Assembly: GCA_009268125.1 (NCBI GenBank)
Contig: WBOU01000002.1
Coordinates: 186,001-250,000 of the forward strand
DNA length: 64,000 bases
Direction of reading: 5' to 3'
DNA from: Chloroflexia bacterium SDU3-3
Lineage (GTDB): Bacteria > Chloroflexota > Chloroflexia > Chloroflexales > Roseiflexaceae
Below, one piece after another: positions 1 to 8,111 of this stretch (within the stretch, counting starts at the first letter, position 1; each line of letters opens with the position of its first letter). The notes beneath the pieces are model-generated. The model was not told the DNA's origin and did not search any database. It worked only from the letters and a program-made list of their open reading frames with translations. A program made the position numbers and the translations under genes.

Positions 1-495
1 ATCCAGCAGCTCCAGGCCGAGCGTGCCGGTGCCCTCCAGGGTGCGCTGGGCGTCGAAGGGGTGGATGTACGGGCTGCCCTGGGCTTGGGCGTGGGCCATG
101 GCCTGCTGGTGGGCGTCGTCCCAGTTGCGCCCGTAGGGCACCACCTGCGCGCCCCAGGCCGCGATCCTGGCCACGCGGTCGGCGCTGGCCTGCTCGGGCA
201 GGTAGATTGTGGCGGGCAGGCCCAGCCTGCTGGCGGCGTAGGCCACCGCCACACCGTGGTTGCCGCCCGAGGCCGCGACCACGCCGCGCTGGCGCTGCTC
301 GGGGGCGAGCTGGAGCAGGTGGTTGAACGCGCCGCGCGCCTTGAACGAGCCGCTGACCTGCAGATTCTCCAGCTTCAGCCGCAGGTTGGGCGGCATGTCG
401 CCGCGCAGGGCTGGCAGGGGCAGCAGCGGCGTGTGGCGAGTGTGGGGCGCGATGCGGCTGCGGGCCGCCTCGATGCTGGCGAGATCGAGGCTCAT
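1..495 (-). CDS. Threonine dehydratase-like PLP enzyme (partial, C-terminus outside window)
   Basis: The first 165 residues of a fold-type II pyridoxal-phosphate enzyme of the threonine/serine dehydratase family. The PLP-lysine motif SGSFKARGAFN lies near residue 50 and the phosphate/cofactor loop ASGGNHG near residue 76, both in the spacing usual for the family. Such enzymes deaminate threonine or serine to 2-oxo acids; serine racemases look alike, so the substrate is not settled. The ATG at 495 has AAGG seven bases upstream. It overlaps, as ATGA, the stop of an 11-codon reading frame (492-527) that has its own ribosome binding site. The gene lies downstream of the TMEM175 gene and is separated from it by a strong terminator. 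Confidence 0.85.
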   Translation of the reverse strand, partial: MSLDLASIEAARSRIAPHTRHTPLLPLPALRGDMPPNLRLKLENLQVSGSFKARGAFNHLLQLAPEQRQRGVVAASGGNHGVAVAYAASRLGLPATIYLPEQASADRVARIAAWGAQVVPYGRNWDDAHQQAMAHAQAQGSPYIHPFDAQRTLEGTGTLGLELLD

Positions 496-527
496 AGCCG
501 GGCCTTGGACATGGGGTCGTTCGTCAT
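492..527 (-). other. Possible 11-codon leader ORF coupled to the dehydratase gene
   Basis: ATG at 527 is preceded by GGAAAGGG at good spacing and encodes MTNDPMSKARL, then a stop that overlaps the dehydratase start codon (ATGA). It has no amino-acid run typical of attenuation. It could be a translational-coupling leader or chance; nothing shows that it is translated. Confidence 0.3.
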
Positions 528-578
528 AGCGTGCCCTTTCCTGGTGCAGATGGGTTGTTGGCGCAACGCGATTGTAGC

Positions 579-641
579 AAAAAAAGCCCCAGCGTCAGCC
601 CGCCCCACGACGGAATGTGCAGGGCGGGCTGACGCTGGGGC
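579..641 (-). terminator. Intrinsic terminator after the TMEM175 gene
   Basis: A perfect 20-bp inverted repeat (586-605 with 622-641, 16-nt loop) is followed on the minus strand by seven T residues (585-579). It starts 11 bases after the stop of the TMEM175 gene, so it ends the 11.4-0.65 kb minus-strand gene series before the dehydratase. Confidence 0.9.
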
Positions 642-652
642 GGGCTGTGGTG

Positions 653-1348
653 TTAGGCGCTGCGCGGCTGCAGCAGGTGCCGGAACGAGGCCAGCGGCAT
701 GGCGTAGAGCAGGCCCAGCAGTATGTAGCACGCCAGGCTCACCTCCACATTCCAGAAGGCCACCAGCGTGACCAAAAAGTACAGCACAGGCCCAAACATA
801 AACGAGTGCCTGAGCGCGCGCAGATGCACCGGGTTGCTCTTGCGATCGACCAGATTGGACGGGCCGGTGGCGTAGACCCAGATCAGGTTGAAGAACACAC
901 CGCCGATCGTCAGCACGCCGCCATACACCACCGCCGCCGTCTGCTCCTCGGGGCGCTGGATGTATTCGCCCAGCAGGGCCGAGGCGAACGGGATGGCCGC
1001 GATCCAGAACAGAAAGAGCAGATTGATCAGCAGGAACATATGATCGGTGCGCTTGATGTGGGCGAACATGGTGTGGTGGTTGGCCCATGTCACGCCGATG
1101 ATCATAAAGCTGACGATAAAGCTCAGGTATGACGGCCACTGGTTCAGCAGCGCCATGGTCAGCGCGGCGTTGCCGCCCTCCTCCACATGGGGCACCTTGA
1201 TCTCAAGCACCAGCAGCGTGATCACGATCGCGATCACCGCATCGCTAAAGGCCACAAGGCGCTCCGCCGAGGGCGTGCGCTTTTCCGAGTCTTCCACATC
1301 CTCGACATAGGTGGACAGAATCCGCGAGCTTTTGTGCCTGATGGTCAT
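653..1348 (-). CDS. TMEM175/DUF1211-family potassium channel
   Basis: 231 residues with about six hydrophobic segments. The family signature RLVAFSDAVIAIVITLLVLE lies at about residues 29-48; the FSD motif on the first helix forms the pore constriction in bacterial TMEM175 channels. Bacterial members are K+-selective leak channels built from six-helix subunits, and this length is normal. A charged 28-residue N-terminal tail precedes TM1. GAAGGAG stands just upstream of the ATG. The gene follows the RsbU-like phosphatase by 55 bases and is the last gene before a strong terminator, so it may be cotranscribed with the partner-switching genes. Channel identity is confident; its link to the regulators is inference. 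Confidence 0.85.
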   Translation of the reverse strand: MTIRHKSSRILSTYVEDVEDSEKRTPSAERLVAFSDAVIAIVITLLVLEIKVPHVEEGGNAALTMALLNQWPSYLSFIVSFMIIGVTWANHHTMFAHIKRTDHMFLLINLLFLFWIAAIPFASALLGEYIQRPEEQTAAVVYGGVLTIGGVFFNLIWVYATGPSNLVDRKSNPVHLRALRHSFMFGPVLYFLVTLVAFWNVEVSLACYILLGLLYAMPLASFRHLLQPRSA

Positions 1349-1403
1349 GAACGCTCCTTCTCTGCTCTGGATGGCGGTGCGGTGGTATCGGCGCTGCCCG
1401 TGC

Positions 1404-2639
1404 TCAGCGCGGCATCACGTGGGTCAGCGAGCCAGGGGCCATGTGCTCGACCACCAGCATAGTGATATCGTCGTACTGCTCGGCGTTGCCGATGTGCAGC
1501 GCCAGTTGGGTGGAGATCTGGGTCACGAGGTCGGCTGCCGACACGCCAGTGTGCAGCATCTCGATCAGGCGCTGCTCGCCAAACAGCCGCCGCTCGGGGT
1601 TGCGGGCGTCGGTGACGCCGTCGGTATAGGTGAAGAGAATGTCGCCTGGGTCGAGCTGGATGCGCTGGATGTCGAAGGTGGTGTTAGGGATGATGCCGAC
1701 CGCAGGGCCGGTGGGCGTAAGGCGGTGCTTGATGCCCTGATCGCCGACGATCAGCGCGGGCACGTGGCCACCATTCACATAGAACAGGCTTCCGTCGGAT
1801 GGGTTCAGTATACCAAAAAAGAGCGTCGCAAAATAGCCCTTGTCGCCGTGGTTGTCGATCACATAGTTGTTCACCAGGTTAAAGGTGTCGTAGAGCACCT
1901 GCGACTCCTGATCGCCTGGGTAGGGCGGCTGATCGGGGCTGGCAGGGATCTGCTGCTGGGCGGCGGCGCGGAACAGGCTGCGGAACAGCGCCATGAACAG
2001 GGCCGCGCCCACGCCCTTGTCGCAGACATCGCCGATGATCAGGCAGATATACTGATCGTGCATGGTGGTAAACACATCGTAGAGATCGCCGCCGACCTCG
2101 CGGGCGGGCTTGTAGAAATCGGCGATCTGCCAGGTGGGGAAGTCGGGCAGGTCGCGCGGCAGGAAGTCGGACTGGATGTCCTGCCCGATCTGCAGATCGT
2201 GCTCGATCTTGATCAGCAGCACCTCTTTCTCGGGGTTGACGCGGGTGGGGTTGTGCATCAGGCCGTACTGCAGGCACATGCGGATGCGGGCCTGCTGCAG
2301 CATGGGGCTCATCGAGGGGTGGATGTGGTCGTAGGCACCCAGCGACAGGCACTCCTCCAGGTGGGGGCTGTTGGAATGCTCGGTGATCATCATCACGGGT
2401 ATGGCGTGAAGGTCGGGGTCGCTCTTGATCGCCGTCAGCAGGTCGCTGCCGCGCATGTCGGGCAGATCGAGCGCGATCAGCACTAGGTCGCTCGGCTGCT
2501 TTCGGAGCATGCTCAGGGCCTGCTGAGCCTCGGGGATGCAGATCATGGTGTAGCCCGAGGATTCCAGGTGGGCGCGCAGCGAGTCGTAGATCTCGAAGTG
2601 GTGGTGTACCACCAGCAGATAGCCAAATTCACCAGGCAT
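1404..2639 (-). CDS. RsbU-like PP2C (SpoIIE-type) phosphatase with degenerate receiver domain
   Basis: 411 residues. An N-terminal receiver-like domain (about 5-125) leads through a short linker to a SpoIIE-type PP2C phosphatase (about 165-405). The phosphatase keeps the metal-binding pattern: EVGGD near 181, GDVCDKGVGAALFMA near 203, TDGVTDA and YDDITML. Such enzymes dephosphorylate STAS anti-anti-sigma proteins. The receiver has lost its chemistry: the acidic pair after VV is His12-His13, the phospho-Asp position is Ala56 and the conserved Lys position is His107, while Thr86 remains. It therefore probably senses through binding, not phosphorylation. ATG 2639 was chosen because GGAGG sits five bases upstream; a start at 2678 has no such site. 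It lies 91 bp downstream of the RsbW-like gene. Confidence 0.9.
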   Translation of the reverse strand: MPGEFGYLLVVHHHFEIYDSLRAHLESSGYTMICIPEAQQALSMLRKQPSDLVLIALDLPDMRGSDLLTAIKSDPDLHAIPVMMITEHSNSPHLEECLSLGAYDHIHPSMSPMLQQARIRMCLQYGLMHNPTRVNPEKEVLLIKIEHDLQIGQDIQSDFLPRDLPDFPTWQIADFYKPAREVGGDLYDVFTTMHDQYICLIIGDVCDKGVGAALFMALFRSLFRAAAQQQIPASPDQPPYPGDQESQVLYDTFNLVNNYVIDNHGDKGYFATLFFGILNPSDGSLFYVNGGHVPALIVGDQGIKHRLTPTGPAVGIIPNTTFDIQRIQLDPGDILFTYTDGVTDARNPERRLFGEQRLIEMLHTGVSAADLVTQISTQLALHIGNAEQYDDITMLVVEHMAPGSLTHVMPR

Positions 2640-2730
2640 GAGGGCCTCCAAATACGGCACGGACGCGCAGCGTGGCAATGCCCATGCTGCTGCGCGCCCA
2701 TGGCACGAACGTGCGGTATGGAATGGTTGC

Positions 2731-3153
2731 TCAGGTGGCCACCGGGGCCGAGACAGTGAACGAGTTGTAGTTGTGGCTGCCCGCGCGGCGGTAGGCGAAC
2801 GTGTCGATCGCGTGCCGCGCTAGGTAGATGCCCAGCCCACCAGGGGTGCGGGTGTGCAGGGCCTGGGCCAGGCTGGTGGGGGGCGGCTGCGCCAGCGGGT
2901 CGAACGGCACCCCCGTGTCGTCGAGCACGATGGTGAGGCTGCCGCCATTCAGCGACGCCGACACCGTGATCGAGCCATCGATCTGGTGCTCGCCATAGCC
3001 GTGGGTGATGATATTGGTGGCGATCTCGTCGACCGCCAGCCGCAGCCGATACGAGGTCTTCGCATCGAGCATGGCCACGCGCGCGGCCTCCTGCACATAG
3101 GCCGCGATGGCGGAGAGCGAGTCGAGATTGCCAGCGACGGTGAGCGGTTGCAT
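2731..3153 (-). CDS. RsbW-like anti-sigma factor / serine protein kinase (HATPase_c_2)
   Basis: 140 residues forming one GHKL ATPase domain. The N box is RLRLAVDEIATNIITHGYG (about 37-55), the G1 box DDTGVPFDP and the G2 loop GGLGIYLARH. In partner switching these proteins bind a sigma factor or other target and phosphorylate the STAS antagonist on serine. Two STAS genes and a PP2C phosphatase lie in the same strand series, so a full switch is present except for the final target: no sigma factor gene is in the window. The length matches the short SpoIIAB/RsbW class. Confidence 0.9.
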   Translation of the reverse strand: MQPLTVAGNLDSLSAIAAYVQEAARVAMLDAKTSYRLRLAVDEIATNIITHGYGEHQIDGSITVSASLNGGSLTIVLDDTGVPFDPLAQPPPTSLAQALHTRTPGGLGIYLARHAIDTFAYRRAGSHNYNSFTVSAPVAT

Positions 3154-3279
3154 AGGTCTACCTGATAGCCCTAGGGATGCTTGTCGGAAGACGAGATCGA
3201 CCGGCGCGGCGCACGATGCCGCCCCCTAGCTGCAGCATACGCCGCCGCGCCCGCCGTCTTTCGGCCAATCATCGGCGTG

Positions 3280-3317
3280 GCCTGCGCCGAGGGTGGCGGC
3301 CCGCCCTCGGCGCAGGC
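3280..3317 (-). terminator. GC-rich hairpin just after the second STAS gene
   Basis: A perfect 14-bp inverted repeat (3280-3293 with 3304-3317) begins two bases after the STAS stop codon. There is no T-run, so it may slow or partly stop transcription, or protect the 3' end, between the upstream glgX/STAS operon and the RsbW/RsbU genes. Confidence 0.6.
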
Positions 3318-3319
3318 CG

Positions 3320-3667
3320 CTAGGCCGCCTCGCGCTGCTCGATCTGCTCGGGGATGTACTGGTCGAGCAAGATCACGCTGTGCTGCACGCCGGTCATTGT
3401 GATCGCCTCCAGCACCAGTTCCTGCGTGCCCACCAGGTAGACATCCACGTGCGGCCCCATCTTCTGCTTCAGGAAGACCAGCTCGCGGATGCCCGCGCTG
3501 GACATGTAGGTCAGTTCGTTCATCAGCAGCACGATCCGCCGCGCGCGGTGCTGCTCGGCCTCCTCCACCAGGGTGCGGAAGCGCGGGGTCACGCTGGCGT
3601 CGAGCTCGCCCGCGAGCGAGATGCGGGCGACCCCATCGGTAAGCTCAAGGTTTGCAACGAAGGCCAT
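3320..3667 (-). CDS. STAS-domain anti-sigma factor antagonist (RsbV/SpoIIAA-like)
   Basis: 115 residues covering one STAS domain. The phosphorylatable serine lies in the motif LTYMSSAGIREL (about residues 53-64). The unphosphorylated form of such proteins binds an RsbW-type kinase and frees its target; phosphorylation ends the interaction. The gene begins 24 bp after glgX ends and is followed by a hairpin and then the RsbW-like gene. It and the STAS protein at 5757-6173 bracket glgX, an unusual arrangement. AAAGGAAC precedes the ATG. Confidence 0.9.
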   Translation of the reverse strand: MAFVANLELTDGVARISLAGELDASVTPRFRTLVEEAEQHRARRIVLLMNELTYMSSAGIRELVFLKQKMGPHVDVYLVGTQELVLEAITMTGVQHSVILLDQYIPEQIEQREAA

Positions 3668-3691
3668 GGCTGTTCCTTTCTGATCGGAGAT

Positions 3692-5824
3692 CTACTGGCC
3701 AATAAGGATGACGATCGAGCGCCCACCCACCAGGATGCTGCGCTGATCGGGAAGAAGCGGCTCGTCGCCGGGCATCGAGCAGTCGCCGGGCGACTCGGCC
3801 CCGGTGTTGGCGAACACCGACCACATGCGCCCCGCTGGCAGCGTCGGGATCTCGAAGCTGAGGGCATCCCAGTACATGTTGATCGCCACGTAGATGTTGC
3901 TGTCGCTGGCGGTACCGCCCTTGGCGTGCTTGCCGCAGAGCATGAAGGCCAGCACGCGGCTGCCATCCGACCAGTCGGCGTTCCAGGCCTGGGTGCCGTG
4001 CCATGTGATGTCGGCGAAGCCGCTGCCCATGTAGTCGGTGTTGCGAAAGTGCTGGTGGCTGCGTAGCGCCGGGTGGGCGCGGCGGAAGTGGATGCAGGCG
4101 CGGGCGAAGCGCAGCAGCTCGGCGTTCGACTCGACCATCGACCAGTCGAGCCAGTTCAGCTCGGAGTCGTGGCAGTAGGTGTTGTTGTTGCCCTGCTGGG
4201 TGCGCCCCAGCTCGTCGCCCATCTGGATCATGGGCACGCCCTGGCTCACCAGCAGCAGCGCCAGCGCGTTCTTGATCTGCCGCCGCCGCAGGGCCAGCAC
4301 GCCCGGGTCGTCGGTCGGCCCCTCCCAGCCGCAGTTCCAGCTGTTGTTGTCGTCGCCGCCGTCGCGGTTGCCCTCGCCGTTGGCGTCGTTGTGCTTCTGG
4401 TTGTACGACACCAGGTCGGCCAGGGTGAAGCCATCGTGGCAGGTGAAGAAGTTGACCGAGGCGGTGGGGCCGCGCCAGGCGTAGATGTCGGGCGAGCCCT
4501 GCACGCGCTGGCTTACCTCGCCCACCAGCCCGGCGTCGCCCTTCAGGAAGCGGCGCATGGCGTCGCGGTACTTGCCGTTCCACTCGGCCCAGCGCCCGTA
4601 GGATGGGAAGGTGCCCACCTGGTAGAGCCCGCCCGCATCCCATGCCTCGGCGATCAGCTTGCAGGTGCCCAGCACAGGGTCGTAGGCCAGCGACTCAAGC
4701 AGCGGCGGGTTCGAGAGCGGCGCGCCCGATGGCGCGCGGCCAAGGATGGCCGCCAGGTCGAAGCGGAAGCCGTCGATATGATATTCCGACACCCAGTAGC
4801 GCAGGCAGTCGCACACCAGATCGCGCACGATCGGGTTGTTGCAGTTGAGCGTGTTCCCGGTGCCGCTGAAGTTGTAGTAGTAGCCCTCGGGCGTGAGCAT
4901 ATAGTAGGTCTGGTTGTCGATCCCACGGAACGAGATCATCGGGCCGTGCTCGTTGCCCTCGGCGGTGTGGTTGAACACCACATCGAGGATGACCTCGATG
5001 CCGTTGCGGTGCAGCTCCTTCACCAGCGTCTTCAGCTCGTCGGCCTGCATGCCCAGCCGCGCGGTGGCGGCGTAGCCCGCCTTGGGCGCGAAGAAGCCGA
5101 CCGTGCTATAGCCCCAGTAGTTCAGCAGGGTCTCGCCGGTGGCGGGGTTGGGCCTGCTGTTCTCGTGCTCGTCGAACTCGAAGATCGGCAGCAGCTCGAC
5201 GCAGTTCACGCCCAGCTGGCGCAGGTAGGGGATCTTCTCGCGCAGCGCCGCGAAGGTGCCTGGGTGGCGGCTGCCCGAGGACGGATGGCGGGTGAAGCCG
5301 CGCACGTGCATCTCGTAGATGATCAGATCCTCCATCGGGATGCGCAGCGGCGTGTCCGACTCCCAGTCAAAATCATCGTAGATCAGGAAGCTGCGGTGCT
5401 GGAAGGCGTTGTCCCAGTCGGGCGGCTGGCCCCAGGTGTCGCGCCCGCTCACCCCCTTGGCGTAGGGGTCGAGCAAGATCTTGCTCGCGTCGAAGCGGTG
5501 GCCGCTTGAGGGGTCGTAAGGCCCCTCAAGCCGAAAGCCGTACTCGATCGTCTCGATGTCCAGGTCGAACACGATCATGGTGAACACGTCGCCGATGCGG
5601 AACTCGTGGGGGAACGGGATCTCGATCATGGGCTGCGGATCGCCGCGCTGGAACAGCACTAGGGTGCACTCGGTGGCGTGCCGCGAGTAGATCGCGAAGT
5701 TCACGCCGCTGGGCACCAGCGTGGCCCCGAACGGCAGCGGGCGGCCAGCGCGCAGCTTAAACGGACCGTAGCTGTGGGTCGGGTGCGAATCGATCCGCTC
5801 TCGGGCTGTTGTTACGGTAGTCAT
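3692..5824 (-). CDS. glgX: Glycogen debranching enzyme GlgX (isoamylase-type GH13)
   Basis: 710 residues. It cleaves alpha-1,6 branches of glycogen or limit dextrin in the cytoplasm. An N-terminal CBM48-type domain (GRPLPFGATLVPSGVNFAIYSRHA, about 28-51) precedes the GH13 barrel. Visible landmarks are LDVVFNHTAEG, the nucleophile Asp356 in DGFRFDLA, the acid/base Glu393 in IAEAWDAGG and the third carboxylate Asp464 in CHDGFTLADLVSYNQKHND. Length and order match GlgX/TreX. ATG 5824 has GAGG six bases upstream, and this start lies 68 bp inside the preceding STAS gene, so translation is probably coupled. No other glycogen gene lies next to it except the UDP-glucose pyrophosphorylase 20 kb away. 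Confidence 0.93.
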   Translation of the reverse strand: MTTVTTARERIDSHPTHSYGPFKLRAGRPLPFGATLVPSGVNFAIYSRHATECTLVLFQRGDPQPMIEIPFPHEFRIGDVFTMIVFDLDIETIEYGFRLEGPYDPSSGHRFDASKILLDPYAKGVSGRDTWGQPPDWDNAFQHRSFLIYDDFDWESDTPLRIPMEDLIIYEMHVRGFTRHPSSGSRHPGTFAALREKIPYLRQLGVNCVELLPIFEFDEHENSRPNPATGETLLNYWGYSTVGFFAPKAGYAATARLGMQADELKTLVKELHRNGIEVILDVVFNHTAEGNEHGPMISFRGIDNQTYYMLTPEGYYYNFSGTGNTLNCNNPIVRDLVCDCLRYWVSEYHIDGFRFDLAAILGRAPSGAPLSNPPLLESLAYDPVLGTCKLIAEAWDAGGLYQVGTFPSYGRWAEWNGKYRDAMRRFLKGDAGLVGEVSQRVQGSPDIYAWRGPTASVNFFTCHDGFTLADLVSYNQKHNDANGEGNRDGGDDNNSWNCGWEGPTDDPGVLALRRRQIKNALALLLVSQGVPMIQMGDELGRTQQGNNNTYCHDSELNWLDWSMVESNAELLRFARACIHFRRAHPALRSHQHFRNTDYMGSGFADITWHGTQAWNADWSDGSRVLAFMLCGKHAKGGTASDSNIYVAINMYWDALSFEIPTLPAGRMWSVFANTGAESPGDCSMPGDEPLLPDQRSILVGGRSIVILIGQ

Positions 5825-6173
5825 CCTGTGCCTCGAAGTTCTTGTGTAGCGCCACAAGCCCCAGGTCAAGCGTCTCCTCGATCTGGAGGTAGGCGAGGAA
5901 GCCAGTCTCGGCGAGGGTGTCGATCAGATCGGAGCTAAGCCCCACCATCACGATCCGCCCATTCAGCCCGGCGATCTGCCGGTTGAGCATCAGCAGCATG
6001 CGCAGGCCCGCGCTGGAGAGGTAGTTGACATGCTGCATGTCCAGCGCGATCTGGCAGCCCGGCGCGCACGCCTGGGCCAGCTGGGCCTGGATGATCGGCG
6101 CGGTCTTGCCATCCAGCTCGCCGTTGATCGTCACCACGGTCGCCGCATCAATTGTCTGAATAAAGATCTGCAT
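5757..6173 (-). CDS. STAS-domain anti-sigma factor antagonist, overlapping glgX
   Basis: 138 residues. The STAS core spans about 1-110, with the putative phosphoserine in VNYLSSAGLRMLL (about 49-61). A 25-residue basic, proline-containing tail (DDYRNNSPRADRFAPDPQ) is encoded entirely within the first codons of glgX in another frame. Such tails are absent from minimal SpoIIAA proteins, so it may exist only because the frame runs on into glgX. The gene lies 39 bp after the AGE-epimerase gene. Role: substrate of an RsbW-like kinase and a PP2C phosphatase, probably those at 2731-3153 and 1404-2639, though this pairing is inferred from proximity. Confidence 0.88.
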   Translation of the reverse strand: MQIFIQTIDAATVVTINGELDGKTAPIIQAQLAQACAPGCQIALDMQHVNYLSSAGLRMLLMLNRQIAGLNGRIVMVGLSSDLIDTLAETGFLAYLQIEETLDLGLVALHKNFEAQDDYRNNSPRADRFAPDPQLRSV

Positions 6174-6212
6174 GGCATATCTCTTCTGTGGTAGTGGGGC
6201 CAGGGCGTCGCG

Positions 6213-8036
6213 CTAGGCTACGGGTGCGATCCGCACCCGCACGCGCAGCGCCCGGTCGCTATCGGGTAGGGTCACGGTCAGCGCGGCGGGGTCGAAGTTG
6301 GCGTAGGGCTTGTCTTCGACCCACACCTGCTCCAGGCGAACGCTGCCAGCGGGCAGGATGTCGGGCTGGACGCGCAGGATCTGATCTTTGAAGCCGTTTG
6401 GCTGGGGCTTGAAGTGCAGATCGAGCGGCTGCTTGCTGATCAGCAGGTTGATGTACACCGCCGAGAGGTAGCACAGCTCGGTGGAGTGGTAGGCGCTCAT
6501 CGAGTGGTTGCCCTTCAGCCGCTCGTTGCCCAGCAGGTAGGGCATGCCGTTGGCCAGCACGTTGAAGTACACGCCGCCGTCGTCGTGATCGAGGAAGAAG
6601 GCGTTGTAGAACGATGCGGCCTCGCGGGCGTGGCGCAGCGACTCGGCGTCCTTCTGGTTGCCGTGCAGGATGAGGTAGGCCAGGATGGCCTGCTCCTGCT
6701 GCCACCAGGCCTTGCGGTCGTGCCAGACAAAGTGGGGCGCGGCCACATCGGCCTCGACGCTGCGCTCGACCACGTCGTACCAGCCGCCGCGCTGGCGGTC
6801 GCTGCCGAAGCCCGGCATGATCTGGCCGATCTTGCTGGCCAGCGCCGCGTACTCCTGCTTGGGCTTGAGGCTGTTCATGCGCATCAGGTTCCACGCGATC
6901 TTGAGGTTGTGGCCCACCACGGCGCGGTTCTGCTGCCAGCCCCAGGTGCTGTCGTGGCTCCAGTCCTCGAAGAAGCGCTCCTGCACGAACGGGCTATGGT
7001 CGTAGTCGGGGAAGTGCTCGACGATGGTGTCGAAGGTGCGCTCCAGCATCTCGGCGTACTGCGGCTCGCCGGTGGCCAGCCACAGGTTGATCAGGTAGGC
7101 CGGGGCGTGGTCGCCCACCGAGTTCCAGTTCTTGCGCGCGCGGTTGTGGGCCAGCGACTCGGCGCGCGGGTCGAGCGAGAGCGGGTCGATGTGCGAGAAG
7201 TAGCCGCCCTTCTCGCGGTCGATGTAGAAGCGGTCGAACAGCTTCACGGTGTGCTCGGCGTCCGAGAGGATGCGCGGGTCGCCGGTGATCCGGTAGGTCT
7301 GGATGGGGCCAGCCAGCGCGTAGATCTGCTCGTACATGGGGATGGAGTCGAAGTCGTCGCCGAACTCGGATGTCAGCAGCTTCTGCTCGCGCTCGCCCTG
7401 CACCTGGATGCCGTGGTACCAGTAGATCAGGTCTTCGTCGGGGTCGAAGAAGCGCATGTGCTCGCGCAGGTACTCGGTGCCGCGCTCGGCGGCCTCCAGG
7501 AAGCGCTCGTGGCCGGTGAGCATGTAGGCCGAGGCCATGCCGTAGACCATGCGCGAGATCGTGTCGGTCTCCTGCAGGTAGTCGCCGCGCTTCTCGCCCG
7601 CCAGGTGCAGGAAGGTGCGGTAGTTGCGGTAGTCGATCTCGCGCTGCGGGTAGCCGAACTGCCATTTCAGGTACGAGTCGGCGATCGAGTGGATCTGGTT
7701 GACCCACCACTGCGGCTCTTCGTGCCGATACTGCCCGACCTCCTCGCCGGGGAAGACCAGCGTCTTGGCCTCGAAGCGCAGCCCCGCGCCAGCCGGGGCG
7801 AAGATGCCGTACACGTGGGCATACTGGCCATCATCCAGCTTCTCGGCCACGCGCGCCGACACGTCCGTCACTGGCTCCTCAAGGTTCTCCATGATCCGGG
7901 AGAAGGTGGTGCCCGTCAGGTCGACGTGGAAGGTGCGCTGATCCGATGTGGTCAGGTCGAAGCTCATCTCGCGTCGGTCGAAGTTGCTGATGTAGCCCGA
8001 GATCGTGTCCGAGAAGGTGAACCGCAGATCATTCAT
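6213..8036 (-). CDS. AGE-family (N-acylglucosamine 2-epimerase-like) protein
   Basis: 607 residues. An N-terminal beta-rich stretch of about 110 residues precedes an (alpha/alpha)6-barrel of the AGE/cellobiose-epimerase superfamily. Evidence includes aromatic- and His-rich barrel motifs such as KNWNSVGDHAPAYLINLW, GHNLKIAWNLMR, GGWYDVVERS and HDRKAWWQQEQAILAYLI, whose His/Trp/Glu residues lie where the family has its active site. Members interconvert C2 epimers of sugars or isomerise aldoses and ketoses. The extra N-terminal domain and length over 600 set it apart from the usual 400-residue AGE enzymes, so the substrate is unknown. The gene follows a DJ-1/PfpI gene and precedes STAS-glgX, suggesting sugar metabolism under the same control. 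Confidence 0.8.
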   Translation of the reverse strand: MNDLRFTFSDTISGYISNFDRREMSFDLTTSDQRTFHVDLTGTTFSRIMENLEEPVTDVSARVAEKLDDGQYAHVYGIFAPAGAGLRFEAKTLVFPGEEVGQYRHEEPQWWVNQIHSIADSYLKWQFGYPQREIDYRNYRTFLHLAGEKRGDYLQETDTISRMVYGMASAYMLTGHERFLEAAERGTEYLREHMRFFDPDEDLIYWYHGIQVQGEREQKLLTSEFGDDFDSIPMYEQIYALAGPIQTYRITGDPRILSDAEHTVKLFDRFYIDREKGGYFSHIDPLSLDPRAESLAHNRARKNWNSVGDHAPAYLINLWLATGEPQYAEMLERTFDTIVEHFPDYDHSPFVQERFFEDWSHDSTWGWQQNRAVVGHNLKIAWNLMRMNSLKPKQEYAALASKIGQIMPGFGSDRQRGGWYDVVERSVEADVAAPHFVWHDRKAWWQQEQAILAYLILHGNQKDAESLRHAREAASFYNAFFLDHDDGGVYFNVLANGMPYLLGNERLKGNHSMSAYHSTELCYLSAVYINLLISKQPLDLHFKPQPNGFKDQILRVQPDILPAGSVRLEQVWVEDKPYANFDPAALTVTLPDSDRALRVRVRIAPVA

Positions 8037-8111
8037 CTCGCTTCTCCATGGGCGCGCGGCATCTGGCGCGCGGCCCGGTATAGGCGGCTATGCGTCGCAG
8101 GAAGGGCGCGT

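Noticed and set aside
4073-5509. 478-codon plus-strand frame
   Set aside because: Antisense of glgX, which has all its catalytic residues on the other strand.
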